Below, one piece after another: positions 1-12,657 of a DNA stretch of 64,000 nt. Position numbers and translations under genes: made by a program. The stretch's first letter is position 1. Every line of letters begins with the position of its first letter. Under the pieces are notes generated by a model. That model was given only the letters and a program-made list of their open reading frames with translations, had not been told where the DNA came from and searched no databases. The DNA comes from Harmonia axyridis (taxonomy: Eukaryota > Arthropoda > Insecta > Coleoptera > Coccinellidae), in NCBI RefSeq assembly GCF_914767665.1, contig NC_059504.1, positions 5,644,501 through 5,708,500 of the forward strand, written 5' to 3'.

Positions 1-456
1 ATGACAGTAAAGGGACAAGTTGGTGATGGTTGGGTCAAAATGACTGCCAAGAATCCTGAATTACAATTTGGAGGTGAGGAAAATATCCTTGTATTCTTTA
101 ATTCAACTTTATTCAAACTTTAAACTGAAAATTTCTTCTCATACCATCATATGGTATTTTCATTGAAGAGGCTCTTTGAAAGGCCATAAGATTACTTATA
201 TAAATCCCTTTTTATTTGAAATATCATCCCTATAAAAGATTAGGCAAATATACAAAACTTGAACCTCGTACTGAATGCACATTGTTAATTTATGATAAAA
301 TTTTCAGCTGATCTTATTGCCAATGCCTTCAATGCCAATCCAAGAGCAATTCTGGATGCAGTGAACCCAATCTTCGTTGAGTTCTCCGCAGACCTTTTCA
401 AAGCAGTGGGAAACCAAGTGTTAGCAAGAGTACCTGCCAGTAAAATCTTAAACTGA
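1..456 (+). CDS. JHBP/takeout-like gene A, 3' part only (exons 1-73 and 308-456)
   Basis: Two terminal exons of a JHBP-superfamily gene whose 5' part lies outside the window. The first piece (1-73) reads MTVKGQVGDGWVKMTAKNPE and ends in phase 1 before GTGAGG; the ATG at position 1 is internal, not a start. The last exon (308-456, after TTTTCAG) reads ADLIANAFNANPRAILDAVN and ends at TGA 454-456. Phase and length match the last two exons of genes B, E and G, where this segment forms the C-terminal helix of the domain. The family binds small hydrophobic ligands such as juvenile hormone and is usually secreted; the ligand here is unknown. The assignment rests on exon structure and on belonging to the same head-to-tail cluster, because the diagnostic N-terminal cysteines are not visible. 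Confidence 0.75.
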
Positions 457-620
457 GGATTTGTAGCGAATACCTTAACTTTGTTACATAGCACGGCCAC
501 ATTGTGTTGATTACTTGTAGAGTCACAATTATTTTATCGAATTGTATTCAGATTGTTAGTTTATATACTATAGTCTGAGTATTATATAATTTTCACTTGT
601 GGAAATTGTAGAATTGTAAG

Positions 621-626
621 AATAAA
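621..626 (+). promoter_or_regulatory. Polyadenylation signal AATAAA of gene A
   Basis: Canonical AATAAA 165 bp after the gene A stop codon, followed by T-rich sequence; the only canonical signal in this 3' flank. Confidence 0.6.
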
Positions 627-1252
627 TTTTTATTCGATTTTTAGTACATTATGATTTTTATTTGAAAGTGCAACTATTAATCCATTAGCTAAATATTTAG
701 TGAATTGCATTCGTTATTTCTTTATGATTTTGTGATAATTCTTCTTGCATTGTGTTTCTTACCGGGATCACTGATGGAATCATCAATTTTCAGTAATCCC
801 TGCCAAATACACCTCTCCATAGGGGAGCATTGTGTTTTCGAGAATCCCTGATATGCTCCACCCACGGCGTCATCTGTCGGGCAAGCAAAGAGTTACTTCA
901 TTATCATTAATAGTAAAGTTTTGTGATTATTAAGGAAACAATGTTAGCGAGTTTTATCAGAAATCTAAATGAGGGCTGACCAGGCTGAATTTTTCTTTTC
1001 TGAATGGATATGAAATATTAAATATGTCAAGTGAGGAACTGCAAAACCACAGAGAATACCTGGAAAAAAATATGAGCAAGATTTGATCTCGGTTAAATTC
1101 GCAGAGAACTCGTTTTTGAAGAGCAGGCTTTACTTTTATTATCTGTAAAGAATGTTAACCCTTTGAATATTTTTTGTAAAGAATTCATGATTTGAATGAT
1201 GCGTTTCCCAATATTTGTATTGCATTGCAAATTTGCTCTAGGCTCCCTAATA
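627..1252. other. Intergenic, nothing recognised
   Basis: AT-rich spacer between gene A and the first DD41D transposon. Short reading frames here are broken and resemble no family I know. Confidence 0.5.
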
Positions 1253-2190
1253 AAGGGTGTTTTTTTAGAGCTATAGAACTTTAAATTGCAATAAAACAAC
1301 GAGGGATTATTCGATTGACATGAATTTTATTTATCCGCAAGATAATCTTGTGGCATTACATTTTAAATAAGATTTCTGGCATATGACCGCCACGGCTGGC
1401 TCGGATGTAGTCCAATCTGGACGTCCAATTTTCGATGACTTTTTCCAACATTTGTGGCCGTAAATCGGCAATAACACGGCGAATGTTGTCTTTCAAATGT
1501 TCAAGGGTTTGTGGCTTATCCGCATAGACCAATGATTTTACATAGCCCCACAGAAAGTAGTCTAGCGGTGTTAAATCACAAGATCTTGGAGGCGAATTCA
1601 CAGGTAAAATACGTTAAATTAGGCGGTCACCAAACGTGTCTTTCAATAAATCGATTGTAGCACGAGCTGTGTGACATGTTGCGCCGTCGTGTTGGAACCA
1701 CAGCTCCTGGACATCATGGTTGTTCAATTCAGGAATGAAAAAGTTAGTAATCATGGCTCTATACCGATCACCATTGACTGTAACGTTCTGGCCATCATCG
1801 TTTTTGAAGAAGAAGGGACCAATGACTCCACCAGCCCATAAAGCGCACCAAACAGTCAGTTTTTCTGGATCTAACGGTGTTTCGCCATACACTTGAGGAT
1901 AAGCTTCACTCCAAATGCGGCATTTTTATTTGTTGAAGTAGCCATTCAACCAGAAGTGCGCTTCATCGATAAACAAAATAAAATGGACGTAGTGCGCGAT
2001 ACGTATTCCGCACAGAACCATTATTTTCGAAATAAAATTTCACTATTTGCAAGCGTTGTTCAGGCGTGAGTCTATTCATGATGAATTGCCAAACAAACTG
2101 AGAATAAATCACTTGACATCTGTTAAATCGTTCGCCATCTTGAACAGTAATGCCAACTTAAAGTTATATACCTCGAAAAAAAACACCCGT
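1253..2190 (-). mobile_element. DD41D mariner-type element, copy 1 (non-autonomous)
   Basis: A 938-bp element flanked by TA duplications (1251-1252, 2191-2192). The left end AAGGGTGTTTTTTTAGAGCT and the right end (CTCGAAAAAAAACACCCGT) are imperfect inverted repeats. The minus strand carries transposase remnants: QNVTVNGDRYRAM, HDGATCHTARATIDLLKD and SCDLTPLDYFLWGYVKSL. The frame is interrupted near 1605. A short HTH start is joined to the catalytic domain by a frame-breaking deletion found in seven other copies. It cannot encode a working transposase. Confidence 0.92.
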
Positions 2191-4539
2191 TATATACATA
2201 ATAACAAAAAAATCCATATACAATTACAATGACCTGGTGACCTGAGCTGGAGCTCGTATGTCGCCGAATCACCCATATACGTGATGAACCATATAATATA
2301 GAATTTGCGACCTTTTTGATTTGAAGCTGAAGTCATTTTAATATTTTCTACAGAAAAGTTGAAGGGTAGAAGTTCAGGAAGTATGTATGTGGTTAATAAT
2401 GGCTTCTAGTGAAAATTTCCTCAATAATAAATATCTCAATAAAAATCGCCTTCAATTTTTATGAATCAAGTTTTTGTAACGGTGTTCAATTTGCAAAGTA
2501 TAATTAGCAATCGTGTGTCATTATCAAATAAAATTATCCATCAGTTGTAAAATTGTGATGTTTTATGGAGGTTTTTCTATGGAAATTTGCAATCGATATA
2601 TTTTACGAATATTTTAATAAGTTGCGGAGATTTAATTAAAGAAAAACTTGAATTACGCAATCATATAAACCTATTTTCTATAATTGTGTTGATTGAAAAA
2701 CTATCAGGCATTATTAATTCTGAAATTCATGCAAGAAATATTTATCAATTTAACACAATACATTTTTTTCTACTATCCAGTTTTCTGAATTACTCACTGT
2801 ATCAGTTGTCAAGACGGTAGGTCTTATTTAGTGGTTGAAATGCAAAGAATAATTGGTAAATGACGCTGAAATTACTTACCGATGTCTCCAAAAATTAAGT
2901 AACAAAAAAAAAGAGAATTTCGATATAATTTCTTTCACCAAATTCTCAAATATGCAAAATTTCAATTTTTGCGGAGACGATGGGAAATATCTATTTGCTA
3001 AAATGATTTAGTATTCTTATAATAATTGGATTATCTGAAATTGCTTTGTTTATGCTGATTTCGTACAGTTTTATGAATCGGCGAAACTATAACTTGAAAA
3101 CCATGAGTACTAGAAAAAAAACTTCAAATGAAGAATATATTTTTAGTCATAAAAAGCATCACAGTAATTTTTTTTTAACTTTAACAGTTCTCACAAACTA
3201 ATGGCACAAGGTCTTCGCAGTAAAAAATATTATATTGGTTGTTTTTGTATCAACCCGTGTTTAAAATTTTGTGTTTCTGTCTAGTCAATTCAGTTTCAGT
3301 CATGAATTTTTCAAAATGGATTCTTTTTTTATTGCTTCAAAATTCATAAATCGTATTTTTGAGCTGGTAAGGTACAGTCTAATCGCATAAGGTATCTTCT
3401 GAGAAACCTTCGAAAACACCTACAGTAGTTTCAAACTGAACTGCGGATGAAAAACTGATTACATCATGTCTAGCAAAAACCTGAAATTATCTAAAACTGA
3501 TGAACAGCCCGTTTTATTTTTTATCGTTTTATTATATCGATTCATCAGTTTCCAATTACTAGAATCATTGAATGAGAATAAAAAAAAAATTGTTAGCCTA
3601 GTTATTCGATTCTATTAAATAAAAAAACAAATTTACATCTCAATTTACAGAAACTATACTGTATGAAAACATAGGACGTTTATCTTTAATTAGTAACAGT
3701 AAACAAATAGAAAAAGCTGAAAGAGAAGAAGAAGAAACAAATAGAAATTAAGTCAGGCAATATAACAGCCTTTAAAAATGATAAGTTATATTTCGAAATG
3801 AAAATGAAAGGATATTCTCATTTGCTCTTTCTGAATGCCTGAATTGTTTTTTTCAAATTCCAGTTCACGATCTTCACAGAAATAAACTTAACAAATCCTG
3901 TTCTTCAACTGCATAATTCATTGGCACCCACTATTCTTGATCTCCTCGAATTTATTTTAGAAAATATAAATCTTTCTGATGCTGTATTGAAACAAGTTCA
4001 ATTCACTTAATGTATTGGATTCCGAAAAAATTGACCTTGACTAGTGTCTTCGAAAGCAGTGCCACCTGAGGTTTGAATAACTATTTCATAAAAACAGGCA
4101 CTTCATTTTGAAAAAAAAATAAACTTATTCCCAACAGAGTCGGTCCATTTATGATTGTAAATATATAATTTTACAAAATATGAATAAATCGGAGTATTTT
4201 TGAAGAGCAGATGAATTTTATGACTTGTTTAGCACCTCATTTCAGATTTACGGATGATAAAATTCTCAACAACTGGTGCTCCTTGCTGAAATTGAAACAA
4301 CGAATATTCGTAGACATGAGATAATTCGTTTACATAAATTTTCTGAAGGTTGTTTTTTAAGAACTAATTACTCTTGATTAGCTAAAATTAATCAAAATTC
4401 TTACAGATGAACTTGATTGCCGACTTAAGTCGAATTTGATTTAGTTATGAAAATAAACTGGTAAACTGGTTTCAACATAAAATACAGATATACAGGGTGT
4501 TTTAAGGTTAGGTTAGGTTATGAGCTTATTTGTATTATA
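2191..4539. other. Intergenic, no gene recognised
   Basis: About 2.3 kb of AT-rich sequence without a convincing exon. At its right edge are a TACAGGGTG motif (about 4492) and a run of GGTTAGGTTAGGTTA (about 4506-4520) just before copy 2 of the DD41D element. Confidence 0.5.
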
Positions 4540-5344
4540 AAGGGTGTTTTTTTAGAGCTATAGAACTTTAAATTACAATAAAACAACGATGGATTATTCG
4601 ATTGACATGAATTTTATTTATCCGCAAGATAATCTTGTGGCATTACATTTTGAATATGATTTCTGGCATATGACCGCCACGGCTGGCTCGGATGTAGTCC
4701 AATCTGGACGTCCAATTTTCGATGACTTTTTCCAACATTTGTGGCCGTATATCGGCAATAACACGGTGAATGTTGTCTTCCAAATGGTCAAGGGTTTGTG
4801 GCTTATCCGCATAGACCAATGACTTTACATAGCAGCCCCACAGAAAGTAGTCTAGCGGTGTTAAATCACAAGATCTTGGAGGCCAATTCATAGGTCCAAA
4901 ACGTGAACTTAGGCGGTCACCAAACGTGTCTTTCAATGAATCGATTGTGGCACGAACTGTGTGACATGTTGCGCCGTCTTGTTGGAACCACAGCTCCTGG
5001 ACATCATGGTTATTCAATTCAGGAATGAAAAAGTTAGTAATCATGGTTCTATACCGATCACCATCGACTGTAACGTTCTGGCCATCATCGTTTTTGAAGA
5101 AGTACGGACCAATGATTCGACCAGCCCATAAAGCGCACCAAACAGTCAGTTTTTCTGGATGTAACGGTGTTTCGACATACACTTGAGGATTAGCTTCACT
5201 CCAAATGCGGCAGTTTTGTTTGTTGACGTAGCCATTCAACCAGAAGTACGCTTCATCGCTAAACAAAATTCGCTTATGAAAATCAGGAACAACGGCATTC
5301 GGCAATCTCATTTTGGGCCCATTAGTTTGGTGAAGTTTTTTCAT
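4540..5344 (-). mobile_element. DD41D mariner-type element, copy 2 (5'-truncated, catalytic domain open)
   Basis: Starts after TA 4538-4539 with the same AAGGGTGTTTTTTT end as copy 1, but no matching far terminus is seen. The minus-strand frame stays open for 233 codons (5344-4643) and holds all three catalytic Asp: FSDEAY, FQQDGATCH and CDLTPLDYF. There are 41 residues between the second and third. Uniquely in this window it continues upstream of the first Asp (VPDFHKRILFSDEA), where the other copies have the shared deletion. It has one extra codon in WGCYVK. It lacks the HTH region and the 5' repeat, so it is defective. Confidence 0.88.
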
Positions 5345-5913
5345 GTGTCTGGGTTATTTTTTAAAACATTCAAAAGAATATGGTTTATATCTCCTGAGAG
5401 AAATTTTCGAGTTTCACTCTACGAAACCATTTACGGAGCAATATGTGGACGAGTAGAATTGATTTTGACCACAAATTTCTATCATTAATTCTGATCGCAT
5501 CGTCTGAGACCATTTTCTAAAATAACAGCACATGAGTTTCAGAAACCTTTTGGAAGAACTCCAGACGAAATACCCTGAAGACGAAAATAGTTAGTCAAAA
5601 TTGGTTTACTTACTGACATCGATATACTCACCTTTCATTTCCAGTATATCAAACTGATTAATTATTCATTGATTAAACTTGCTCGCCTTGATGCTAATTT
5701 TTACGCATTATATAGTAGTTTCTTCATTTCGGCAAAAAACATGTATATATCAATTATTATATTTATTTTAACATTCATCGGAGCATTTCTTGTTAATTCA
5801 TCTTCAATTTAATCATCTTTATTAGATAAAAATTACTTCGCATCAGTGGCATAGAACCTATTTCCAGTTGTCAAGGAAAAATCAGCCACCGTCTCTGAAG
5901 ACTGGAAGTTTGT
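5345..5913. other. Intergenic upstream of gene B
   Basis: No gene seen. It holds the unresolved 5' side of DD41D copy 2 and then AT-rich sequence up to the gene B promoter. Confidence 0.4.
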
Positions 5914-5953
5914 TATAAATATTGTTAATCGAATTCGATTTTTACAGTTCAGT
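5914..5953 (+). promoter_or_regulatory. Core promoter of gene B (TATA box and initiator)
   Basis: TATAAATA at 5914-5921 and an arthropod initiator TCAGT at 5949-5953 (A+1 at 5951) place the TATA box near -37. The predicted 5' leader is about 36 bases before ATG 5987. Confidence 0.6.
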
Positions 5954-5986
5954 ACAAACTTTCAGAGAGTAAGATACGGTCAGAAG

Positions 5987-8900
5987 ATGGTCAATAGAGT
6001 TATTTGTTTTTGTGTGGTGGTTTTAGTGGCGAGTGTGCAATCTGCAAAAGATTTACGTATGTCTTTCGAAAAATTAATAGTATAATTAGACAATTGGAAT
6101 CAATATTTTTTTTTTGGTTTCACTGAAAAATTTACCGTATGTATGAGACTAGATATCCTTATGAGTGCCCAGTTCAATAATTTATTGATGTTGAAAAAAG
6201 GATCTAACGTGAAGTCAGGAGCTTTTGAGCGCTCGTTCATTCATATGTCAATGGCACCCTTGGACAGCACATATATACCATGTACTGTTATTAATTTGAA
6301 TTTTACATGATTCTGACATCGCTATTAACACGGAAATTGGAATTGTTATTTTATTTTATATTTGGACATCCGGACGGACAGAATTGAATTTTGGGATAGA
6401 TTCTTCATTAGTGAATCGAACCTGTTGTTTGAGACCATTTTCGTCCCAAAATTAGTAGATTACAAATATTTTGACTAAATGATAGAGCGAAGAGCGATCT
6501 GTTCGAAGGCGAGAACTCAAAAATATATTAGAGCTGAATTCGAAAATTTCATTTTATATTTCTGAAAAAAAATTTAGAAGAGTTGTTTGTATCAAAAACA
6601 TTGCATGGTTGTTGAGACGTGCTGTATGTTATAGGATTCCAATTTGTTATTAAAAAATATATCCAGTTGAAAATTAATTAATTTGAATTGCCTTTATAAT
6701 GATTATTCATTAAACTACACGTATTTTTTCCTTAATAAAAAAATTTTAATCTGGCACTCAAAATCCAAGTTAGCTCTTCATATAATTTTACTCCCCATAT
6801 TATATTATGAACTTATCTGCATCCTCAATTTCGTATGTGAGTAATATAATTTTTAAATGTCAATACTTTTTTTTTCATCTCATAAAGATACTAAGCTTGA
6901 ATATGGCTTGAAGGTAAGCTTTAATTTTCATATCCTGAACTAAATGAAAATTTGCTCACTAATTTCGAAGATCAGCGTGTACAGTTAAAAATTCAAATAT
7001 TTTTTAAATGTTCCATTACTGTTTGTCAGAATATTGTGAGATTCAAACACTATCAGAAGATGAGTATTTTCTCTTCTATTTATACTGAATTTTCTGTATA
7101 TGAATTGATTCATTGGTGTGTCGATATATAATATATCAATTATTGAGGTCATCTATATTTGTTGAAATATCAATTAAATCAATCGCAAAAAAATGCTGAA
7201 TACCGTAATTCCATCGAAAGGAAGATATACACTGCTATACTGTACTATACATAATATACTCATCATTTAATTTTCACAGTAGATTCTTTCACATTTAAAA
7301 AACTGCAGAAATTGAGAAAAATCCATTAGAAAAGTCATTTACTTTTTTTTCTGTACAATTTGGTTGATATAATTTCAAATTAGTAGCTACAGTTGATAAG
7401 GAAGTTAATGCTATATTGCTGGATGTTGAGTATTGATTCAATTTCATTTTTAGATGTAGACTGTTTGAAATTTTTTAATTATTCTGGAAAAAATCCTTGA
7501 AAAATACTGATCTATATATCAACTTCATATGCATACATCAAAATTATTTCTGAATATTCGGCATAGAAGTTGAAGATAAATAACAATTACGTCTGGTGAG
7601 AATATACCAAGTAGATTGGTATTTTGGAGATAATTATCCTTGAAAAAAACTCATGAAGAATATATCTCACTCAACCCGTCTCATTTATTAATTATAATGC
7701 AGTATTCTCGACTGATTTTGGGTTTGAGTGAAATATTAGAAGGTCGGAATACAAAACGAAATAAAGTGAGGCTATAACAGGTGAAGTTGTTATTGAAATT
7801 GTATCAACCAGTTTCAGTGAATTCAATGGTACAGTGTAGATTTACACATGATTAACATGAAGCACTCAGTGATCCTGAAGAAAGGTCAAGCATTGTATGA
7901 TTCTAGTCATTGACCTGTTCCAGATAACTTTTTCACACATTTAAAAAAAGGTATTCAAGGATAATTTCGACCAAAATATTGAATTGATGATCATCATTAG
8001 CTGTTGATTATATTTATAATTGCAAATATAATTAAAAGTATTTTCCTTGATGATTTGATAAAAATATCCAAGTTACTTTCATGGATACCTACTCCAACTT
8101 TCAAAGAAGAAATATTGACTTTTATTCAAGAATTGAGAGGAATTTTGTTGCAAATGACTCTGACAGTTGAATATCATTCCTAATGAAAAAAGAAACAAAA
8201 TAAATAAACTGTGCATTTCGGAGGACCTTAATATAGGGTGTTTTTTTCGAGGTATATAACTTTAAGTTGGCATTACTGTTCAAGATAGCGACCTATTTAA
8301 CAGCTGTCAAGTGATTTATTCTCAGTTTGGTTTGGCAATTCATCATAAATAGACTCACGCCTGAACAACGCTTGCAAATAGTGCAATTTTATTTCGAAAA
8401 TTATGGTTCTGTGCAGAATACGTATCGCGCACTACGTCCACTTTATTTTGTTTAGCGATGAAGCGCACTTCTGGTTGAATGTCTACGTCAACAAACAAAA
8501 CTGCCGCATTTAGAGTGAAGCTAATCCTCAAGTGTATGTCAAAACACCGTTACATCCAGAAAAACTGATTATTTGGTGCGCTTCATGGGCTGGTGGAATC
8601 ATTGGTCCGTACTTCTTCAAAAACGATGATGGCCAGAACGTTACAGTCAATGGTGATCGGTATAGAGCCATGATTACTAACTTTTTCATTCCTGAATTGA
8701 ACAACCATGATGTCCAGGAGCTGTGGTTCCAACAAGACGGCGCAACATATCACACAGCTCGTGCCACAATCGATTTATTGAAAGACACGTTTGGTGACCG
8801 CCTATTTTCACGTTTTGGACCTGTGAATTGGCCTCCAAGATCTTGTGATTTAACACCGCTAGACTACTTTCTGAGGGACTATGTAAAGTCATTGGTCTAT

Positions 8901-11735
8901 GCGGATAAGCCACAAACCCTCGACCATTTGGAAGACATCATTCGCCGTGTTATTGCCGATATACGGCCACAAATGTTGGAAAAAGTCATCGAAAATTGGA
9001 CGTCCAGATTGGACTACATCCGAGCCAGCCTCATATGCCAGAAATCATATTTAAAATGTAATGCCAAAAGATTATCTTGCGGATAAATAAAATTCATGTC
9101 AATCGAATAATTCATCGTTGTTTTATTGCAATTTAAAGTTCTATAGCTCTAAAAAAACACCCTTTATAAGGAAAAAAGATATTTCAATTGAATTATTCAA
9201 CTGATGAAATATTTATTCGACTGTATTTTCTCGATTTTAGTTGCTCTAATGAGAAATTTGATATTTTTCAGCTTCATATTTTCCAAGATGCTTTAGGAAT
9301 GATCCCAAACTGAACGAATGTTTATTGAAAGCTACTGAAACTGTCAAACCTTTCCTAATCAAAGGTGTACCTGAACTCAATGTCCCCACAATAGAACCAC
9401 TAGTTATTCCACAAATCGAATTGGAACAGGGATCCCAAGCCTTAAATTTCAAAGCATCATTGAGAAATGTTACTGTCCACGGTCTTTCGAGTTATAAATT
9501 GGACAGATTTGAGTAAGAGAATTTTTGTAGTGTTGTCAATTAGTAGAGATAATAGTGATGAATTTCTTAGTAGATACAAAGAAAACAACTATTTGTAATT
9601 TGATTTATTACACTCTAGGAACACCTGAAAAATTTATTTCAAAATCTTTTTTTTATTTCTTTTTTACTTTCATTTTATATTTCATAAGGATTCATCCTTT
9701 CACTATGAAATCTAGAATTTTTTGTATTATGTAATGTTTTATTTGACAAAACCTATATCATTGTTTTGGACAATAAGCCTGTATGACTCTCTCTAGTCAC
9801 AGGCATTCAATGTTATTGAGTTTATTATTATTCACAACGTTTTTTATGCAGTTTCGATGTTCCAAACCTTCAATTCTTCTGCGGAGGACATGTGGAAAAA
9901 CTTGAACTTGAAGGAAAGTACAAGGTTACTGGAAAAATTTTGATAGCTCCAATCCAAGGCGAAGGTGTTTTCACTGCTACAGTTGGTATGTATCAATTCA
10001 ATTTCCAATAAGTTCTAATGTATGTACATATTACTGTTTTAGACATTTGAATAAATTACAAATTCATTCAATTACCGTAAAGAATTTGGAAACCATTAGA
10101 GTTGTTATTATAAATTGAAATGAACTCTCTGCAGGTTTAGATATCCAATTGATATATTTTATTTTCTAGGAAAAACAAGAATGGATGTCTACCAGAAAGT
10201 GAAAGAAGTTACCAAAAAGGGGCAAATATATATTGCTCCCGTACACACAAATAGTTCTATCACAGTTGGTAACCCTAAAGCTAAATTAGATGGTCTTTTC
10301 AACAATAATGAAGAACTGAGTAAGTTGCCTCGAACTCTCCTTAAGTTAGTTGCTATTAGACTAACGAGTCTTTCATTTGAAGATTTTTTTTATTATATTA
10401 CAATTAAATCATTATGTACAGGGTGGGCAAATAAGCGAGGTAAGCAGCTATATTTCAGGATCCACTCATCGTAGAGACTTGCGGTAAAAATTTTTAACAC
10501 TAAAGTGTACAAGAAAAGACACTGGAAATTGTTTTGAAGTTCATACCTCTACCTCAAGGGGGCGTAATAGCTACCGTCGAGTAGAAAAATGAATTATACT
10601 CGAAAATGTTTCATATGAAGATGAAGAAAAAATATCATCACTGAAATCCTTGGAATATTCCCTATCTTTTTGAATTGTCATTTTCGATTTTACGACATCA
10701 AATAAGGGTAGGTGAAAAGGAGAAATCTTACTGATTGAAATGCCCTTAACTTCAGTTTCGCTCAACATTTTTGAGTAAATCAGATTTCGTCTGAAAGATA
10801 ATATCTTGTTGATTGAGGACAAAATATACTCATGATAAATTTGTTTTTGCCGCTTTAGATAGGGGGCGCTAAGTCAGAAGTTCATTGTTTTGTTCATTTT
10901 ACTCCGAAATGTCAAATGTAATGATAGGATTTTCTTAACAGAAACAGATGTTCCATAAAATTTGCATGAAAAAACCTGAAGGTCGCAAAGCGATAGTTTC
11001 AGGCGTTCTGAAGTTATGGCCGAAAGAAGATATTCTTCAACTGATGCACTGCGAAAAACCAAATTGTGTCTCTAAGTTCTGACAGAAACAGAAATCCCAT
11101 CAAATTTGCATGAAAAAACCAAAAGGTCGCAAAGCGATAGTTTCAGGCGTTCTGAAGTTATGGCCGAAAGAAGATATTCTTCAACTGATGCACTGCGAAA
11201 AACCACATTGTGTCTTTAAGTTCTGACAGAAACATAAATCTCATCAAATTTGTATGAAAAAACCAAAAGGTCGCAAAGCGATAGCTTCAGGCGTTCTGGA
11301 GTTAGTAATATATATAACATATTGAACAAAAATTCAGTTACGAACTTTATGATGCAAGATGTCCAAGGGTTAACGCTGAAAACTATATCAATTCTCAACT
11401 CCAAGTAACAGAAAAACATGTAAAGAAACCTGGGACATTCAAATTGTATTCTCAAAATTGTTTTTTAAAAATTTTTTTCCTTTAAATGATCTGCTATATT
11501 GAAGATAAATTGATATTTTTCCATATTTCTTGGCATTAGCACTGAAGCATTTATTTTTATTTCAGATAAAGCCACAAATCAAGTGATCAGTGATAACATT
11601 GATGTTCTCTTCGAAGATCTCAAGCCTGTTTTAGAGAAAGTCATCACAGACTATTTGGAGAACATTTTGCTGGCTGCATTAGAAGATCAAGTACCATTCG
11701 CGAAATTGTATCCCATCAAAAAAGATGGATTCTAG
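5987..11735 (+). CDS. JHBP/takeout-like gene B (secreted hydrophobic-ligand carrier)
   Basis: Five exons: 5987-6056, 9272-9512, 9852-9985, 10170-10319, 11566-11735. All introns are GT-AG with phases 1,2,1,1, and the model gives 254 aa. Exon 1 encodes a signal peptide (MVNRVICFCVVVLVASVQS). Exon 2 begins with the family's Cys pair (C30 and C40, CFRNDPKLNEC) and contains KGVPELNVPTIEPLVIPQIE, the usual start of the ligand-binding fold. Exon 4 holds LDGLFNNNEEL and exon 5 the C-terminal helix. Known for the family: a single elongated alpha-helix wrapped in beta sheet with a hydrophobic tunnel. Inferred: a secreted carrier of juvenile hormone or another lipid. Exon 3 carries an additional Cys (FFCGGH). 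Intron 1 (3.2 kb) holds DD41D copy 3 only 107 bp before exon 2, and intron 4 holds a 144-bp tandem array. A possible ATTAAA signal is at 11766. Confidence 0.9.
6205..6500. repeat. Dispersed repeat also seen in gene E intron 2
   Basis: The stretch from GTGAAGTCAGGAGCTTTTGA (about 6211) resembles 27327 onward (GTAAAGTCAGAAGTTTAAGA), including the downstream CCCTTGGA and TGTACAGTT/TGTACTGTT blocks. This suggests an old dispersed repeat. No termini could be defined. Confidence 0.35.
8234..9164 (+). mobile_element. DD41D mariner-type element, copy 3
   Basis: A 931-bp element between TA duplications (8232-8233, 9165-9166), inside gene B intron 1. The left end TAGGGTGTTTTTTTCGAGGT and the right end AGCTCTAAAAAAACACCCTT are imperfect inverted repeats. 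The plus strand has the HTH start (ACGCCTGAACAACGCTTGCA), the shared deletion junction at about 8440-8450, and then an open catalytic part (8532-9086) with FQQDGATYHTA and SCDLTPLDYF. Near the C-terminus a small deletion removes the usual RGGHMPE and shifts the last residues. Confidence 0.92.
10418..10920. repeat. TACAGGGTG-type element fragment in gene B intron 4
   Basis: Begins with TACAGGGTGGGCAAATAAGC, the kind of terminus seen on other fold-back and MITE elements in this window, and runs into the 144-bp tandem array. The other end was not found. Confidence 0.4.
10921..11306. repeat. Tandem repeat, 144-bp period, about 2.7 copies
   Basis: The block ACAGAAACAGA...GGTCGCAAAGCGATAG...GGCGTTCTGAAGTTATGGCC...TTCAACTGATGCACTGCG recurs. 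The anchor (G)ACAGAAACA lies at about 10937, 11081 and 11225, exactly 144 bases apart. The third unit ends after GGCGTTCTGGAGTTA. It lies inside gene B intron 4. Confidence 0.88.
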
Positions 11736-12657
11736 CTGTTTCTGTTATATTTTAGTGATATTATAATTAAATTTTTATATAAATCTATTTTTATTTTGAA
11801 TGATAATTCCTTCCTGGAGAGGTAGTGTTAATATCAATTATCTAGTGGATGATGTATATATCTTACGTATGCTGATGCTGATTGATATCATGAGGAGGTA
11901 TTGCTCGAATTGAGTTTTTTTTGTAAATTTTCAAGAATCTTTCTGTTGGAAATTACTCAGTATTTTTTTTAAATGCAATAACAAGTGACATAACCATTAG
12001 ATAATTACAGATAGGCTATCTTCAAAATCAAACTGGAAATATCCCAGTAGTTTCAGTTTTTTTTTGGATTTATCAGGAACTTAGAGCCTATTATAGTTAG
12101 GAAAATCATTTGTATTCTCTCACACCAACAATGATATAGAAAGCACTGTTCTGCTATATCTTTCCTTTCCTCATAGCAATCATTAGATTATCATCAATAC
12201 GCCACCTTCGTTATGCATACTGCATAAAGTATCGAACTTTTTTATTGTTAGTGTTAGCATATGTTGGTGGTTGAAGTTTAAAAAACTCATTTAATATTTT
12301 TAGGAATAGGAGTATTTTGTGAATATTTGACAATATGTCGATTACAAAATTTTCTATAGGTATTAATGTTGCCAAAGTAAAAGCAATTTTTTTCTGGTCG
12401 ATGAAGCTTTCTGATCAATTTTTGGATGAAAAATATTCTTGGGTTTCCATTTACAAAATGCATTGCAGACCATTCTGAAGTGGTCTCATTTATGTCTGTC
12501 TACAAATCCTTGTAACAGCCTTCTTTTATTTATATGGTTTTAGTAGGGGTATCCCAAATGGGGTAGTAGATAGCTCCATTGAAATTTCAGCTTTCCAGCC
12601 CTATATGGAAACTTAGTTTTCGAATTCGTATTCAGAAAATAACTAGCCTATATTGAA

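Noticed and set aside
1..3. ATG at the first base as a start codon
   Set aside because: The exon is internal: it corresponds to the fourth exon of the JHBP genes, and the frame continues from outside the window.
285..500. 71-codon minus-strand frame
   Set aside because: It is the complement of gene A's last exon and has no independent support.
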